From an uncultured Nitrososphaerales archaeon (lineage in GTDB: Archaea; Thermoproteota; Nitrososphaeria; Nitrososphaerales; JAAOZN01): 5,841 bases of DNA. The stretch spans positions 1 through 5,841 of the forward strand of contig CALJAQ010000193.1 of NCBI GenBank assembly GCA_938029515.1. Reading direction: 5' to 3'. The position numbers and the translations under genes are program-made. The notes under the pieces are model-generated. The model was not told the origin of the DNA and searched no databases. It saw only the letters and a list, made by a program, of their open reading frames with translations. Positions 5,473-5,841 of the stretch are shown piece after piece. Position 1 is the first letter of the stretch. The number at the start of each line of letters is the position of its first letter.

Positions 5473-5512
5473 CCAATTGAAGGCTTCAGCATCCTATACT
5501 TGAAGCAATTGG
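5473..5512. repeat. Hairpin after the TldD/TldE-like gene
   Basis: CCAATT (5473-5478) pairs with AATTGG (5507-5512), and GCTTCA (5483-5488) pairs with TGAAGC (5501-5506). A 4-nt bulge lies on one side and the loop is 12 nt. On the minus strand it begins 11 nt after the TAA of the TldD/TldE-like gene and may be a 3'-end structure. No long T run follows on either strand, so I do not call a terminator. TGGCCA at 5510-5515 and again at 5528-5533 could form a competing stem across the stop codon. Confidence 0.5.
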
Positions 5513-5523
5513 CCATAAAGAGG

Positions 5524-5841
5524 TTAGTGGCCACATTGTAACCCATTTATCCTTATAAAGGGTCCGCCTTCAGATATTCTAACCCCCTTCTCAAAGTTTG
5601 GTCTAAGGTTCACTACTCTGCCAACAGCGTCGATGCGCTTTAGGATCGCCGCTACATCCCCTTTTAACCTCAGCCACCTTAAAGGCTTCTTCAGCTCCTT
5701 ATCTTCAACAATATATGCGGTTTCAGGTATGAGCTCAAATGTGCCGTCTGAAAGGTCTACGTCAGCCCTCACAACCCCTTCAGCATATACACCGCTTCTC
5801 ATATCTTGTATCATTTCATCAACCCTCCAGTCTGATGGCGT
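5524..5841 (-). CDS. TldD/TldE (PmbA) family protein, C-terminal fragment; the gene continues beyond the right edge
   Basis: TldD and TldE (PmbA) form a metalloprotease pair in which TldD carries the zinc site and TldE is the non-catalytic partner. In bacteria the pair matures peptides such as microcins. The frame stays open to base 5841 with no stop, so the Met at 5814 is internal and the N-terminal part, with any HExxxH motif, is outside the window. The visible 105 residues show the family's C-terminal features: DW..DEMIQDMRSGVYAEG, then a DGTFELIPETAYIVED-like segment, PLRWLRLKGDVAAILKRIDAVG, and a final SEGGPFIRINGL. The G-x-C-G-K segment that holds the zinc Cys of TldD is not seen between IDAVG and SEGG. 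This favours a TldE-like partner, though I cannot be sure from a fragment. A Cys does occur in the last residues (LQCGH). Hairpins follow the TAA. Confidence 0.8.
   Translation of the reverse strand, partial: TPSDWRVDEMIQDMRSGVYAEGVVRADVDLSDGTFELIPETAYIVEDKELKKPLRWLRLKGDVAAILKRIDAVGRVVNLRPNFEKGVRISEGGPFIRINGLQCGH

Larger units (their letters stand above)
5198..5523. other. Intergenic region of 326 bases, rich in inverted repeats, no convincing gene
   Basis: This stretch lies between the 3' end of the tRNA and the 3' end of the minus-strand TldD/TldE-like gene. Such 3'-to-3' gaps are usually short. It is AT-richer than its flanks and holds several perfect inverted repeats of 6-9 bp (listed separately). 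TATA-like strings occur at 5411-5417 and 5419-5427; the latter, CTTATAAGG, has a palindromic core and could serve either strand. I see no recognisable RNA family. Only one short ORF with a good SD is present. It could hold a structured small RNA, a processed 3' region or remains of a lost gene. Confidence 0.4.

Noticed and set aside
5473..5512. Intrinsic terminator for the minus-strand gene
   Set aside because: The hairpin is good but no T-rich tract follows on either strand, and archaeal termination relies mainly on T runs.
1..5841. CRISPR array, insertion sequence or prophage genes
   Set aside because: No regularly spaced repeats, transposase, integrase or phage-like products are visible; the genes are housekeeping or metabolic.

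Overview
The window reads as archaeal chromosome. The pseudouridine synthase is of the Cbf5 type (archaeal/eukaryotic H/ACA enzyme), next to an archaeal-type cytidylate kinase and a DUF106/EMC3-like membrane protein. The run DUF106 - cmk - cbf5 is a familiar archaeal arrangement. Promoters look like archaeal TATA boxes, and TTG or GTG starts and a near-leaderless start are plausible. The tRNA acceptor stem is seven G-C pairs, which hints at a thermophile. I infer a TACK-type archaeon (Thaumarchaeota/Aigarchaeota/Bathyarchaeota-like), but the sequence alone does not fix the lineage.

Layout. Bases 1-1960 hold a minus-strand operon read from right to left: DUF106 (EMC3/TMCO1/Oxa1 superfamily), cmk, then cbf5, whose C-terminal end lies beyond base 1. 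The genes are almost without gaps. The cmk SD sequence overlaps the DUF106 stop, and cbf5 starts 6 nt after the cmk stop in the same frame. Bases 1961-2124 are a divergent promoter region. Bases 2125-5072 hold a plus-strand operon: a gamma-glutamyltransferase-family Ntn hydrolase, a HAD phosphatase, and an AlaX-M type tRNA-Ala editing protein, with gaps of 11 and 15 nt. A tRNA-Asn(GTT) gene with its own promoter follows at 5124-5197. Bases 5198-5523 have no convincing gene but are rich in inverted repeats. A TldD/TldE (PmbA) family gene on the minus strand enters from the right edge and ends at 5524.

How the genes relate. The left operon serves core functions: membrane-protein biogenesis, CMP/dCMP phosphorylation, and RNA pseudouridylation. 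AlaX and the tRNA gene belong to translation and its quality control. The role of the GGT-family enzyme and the HAD phosphatase is not given by context.

Most interesting points: (1) inside the DUF106 gene, a combination resembling the bacterial dnaX frameshift signal: an SD-like stimulator, an in-phase A AAA AAG heptamer, a 5-nt spacer and a stem-loop; (2) a perfect four-run G-quadruplex motif in the same gene, encoding a Pro-Ile repeat; (3) the structured interval after the tRNA, where one central segment can pair with either an upstream or a downstream partner, and which contains an 8-codon ORF behind a strong SD. None is proven by sequence alone.
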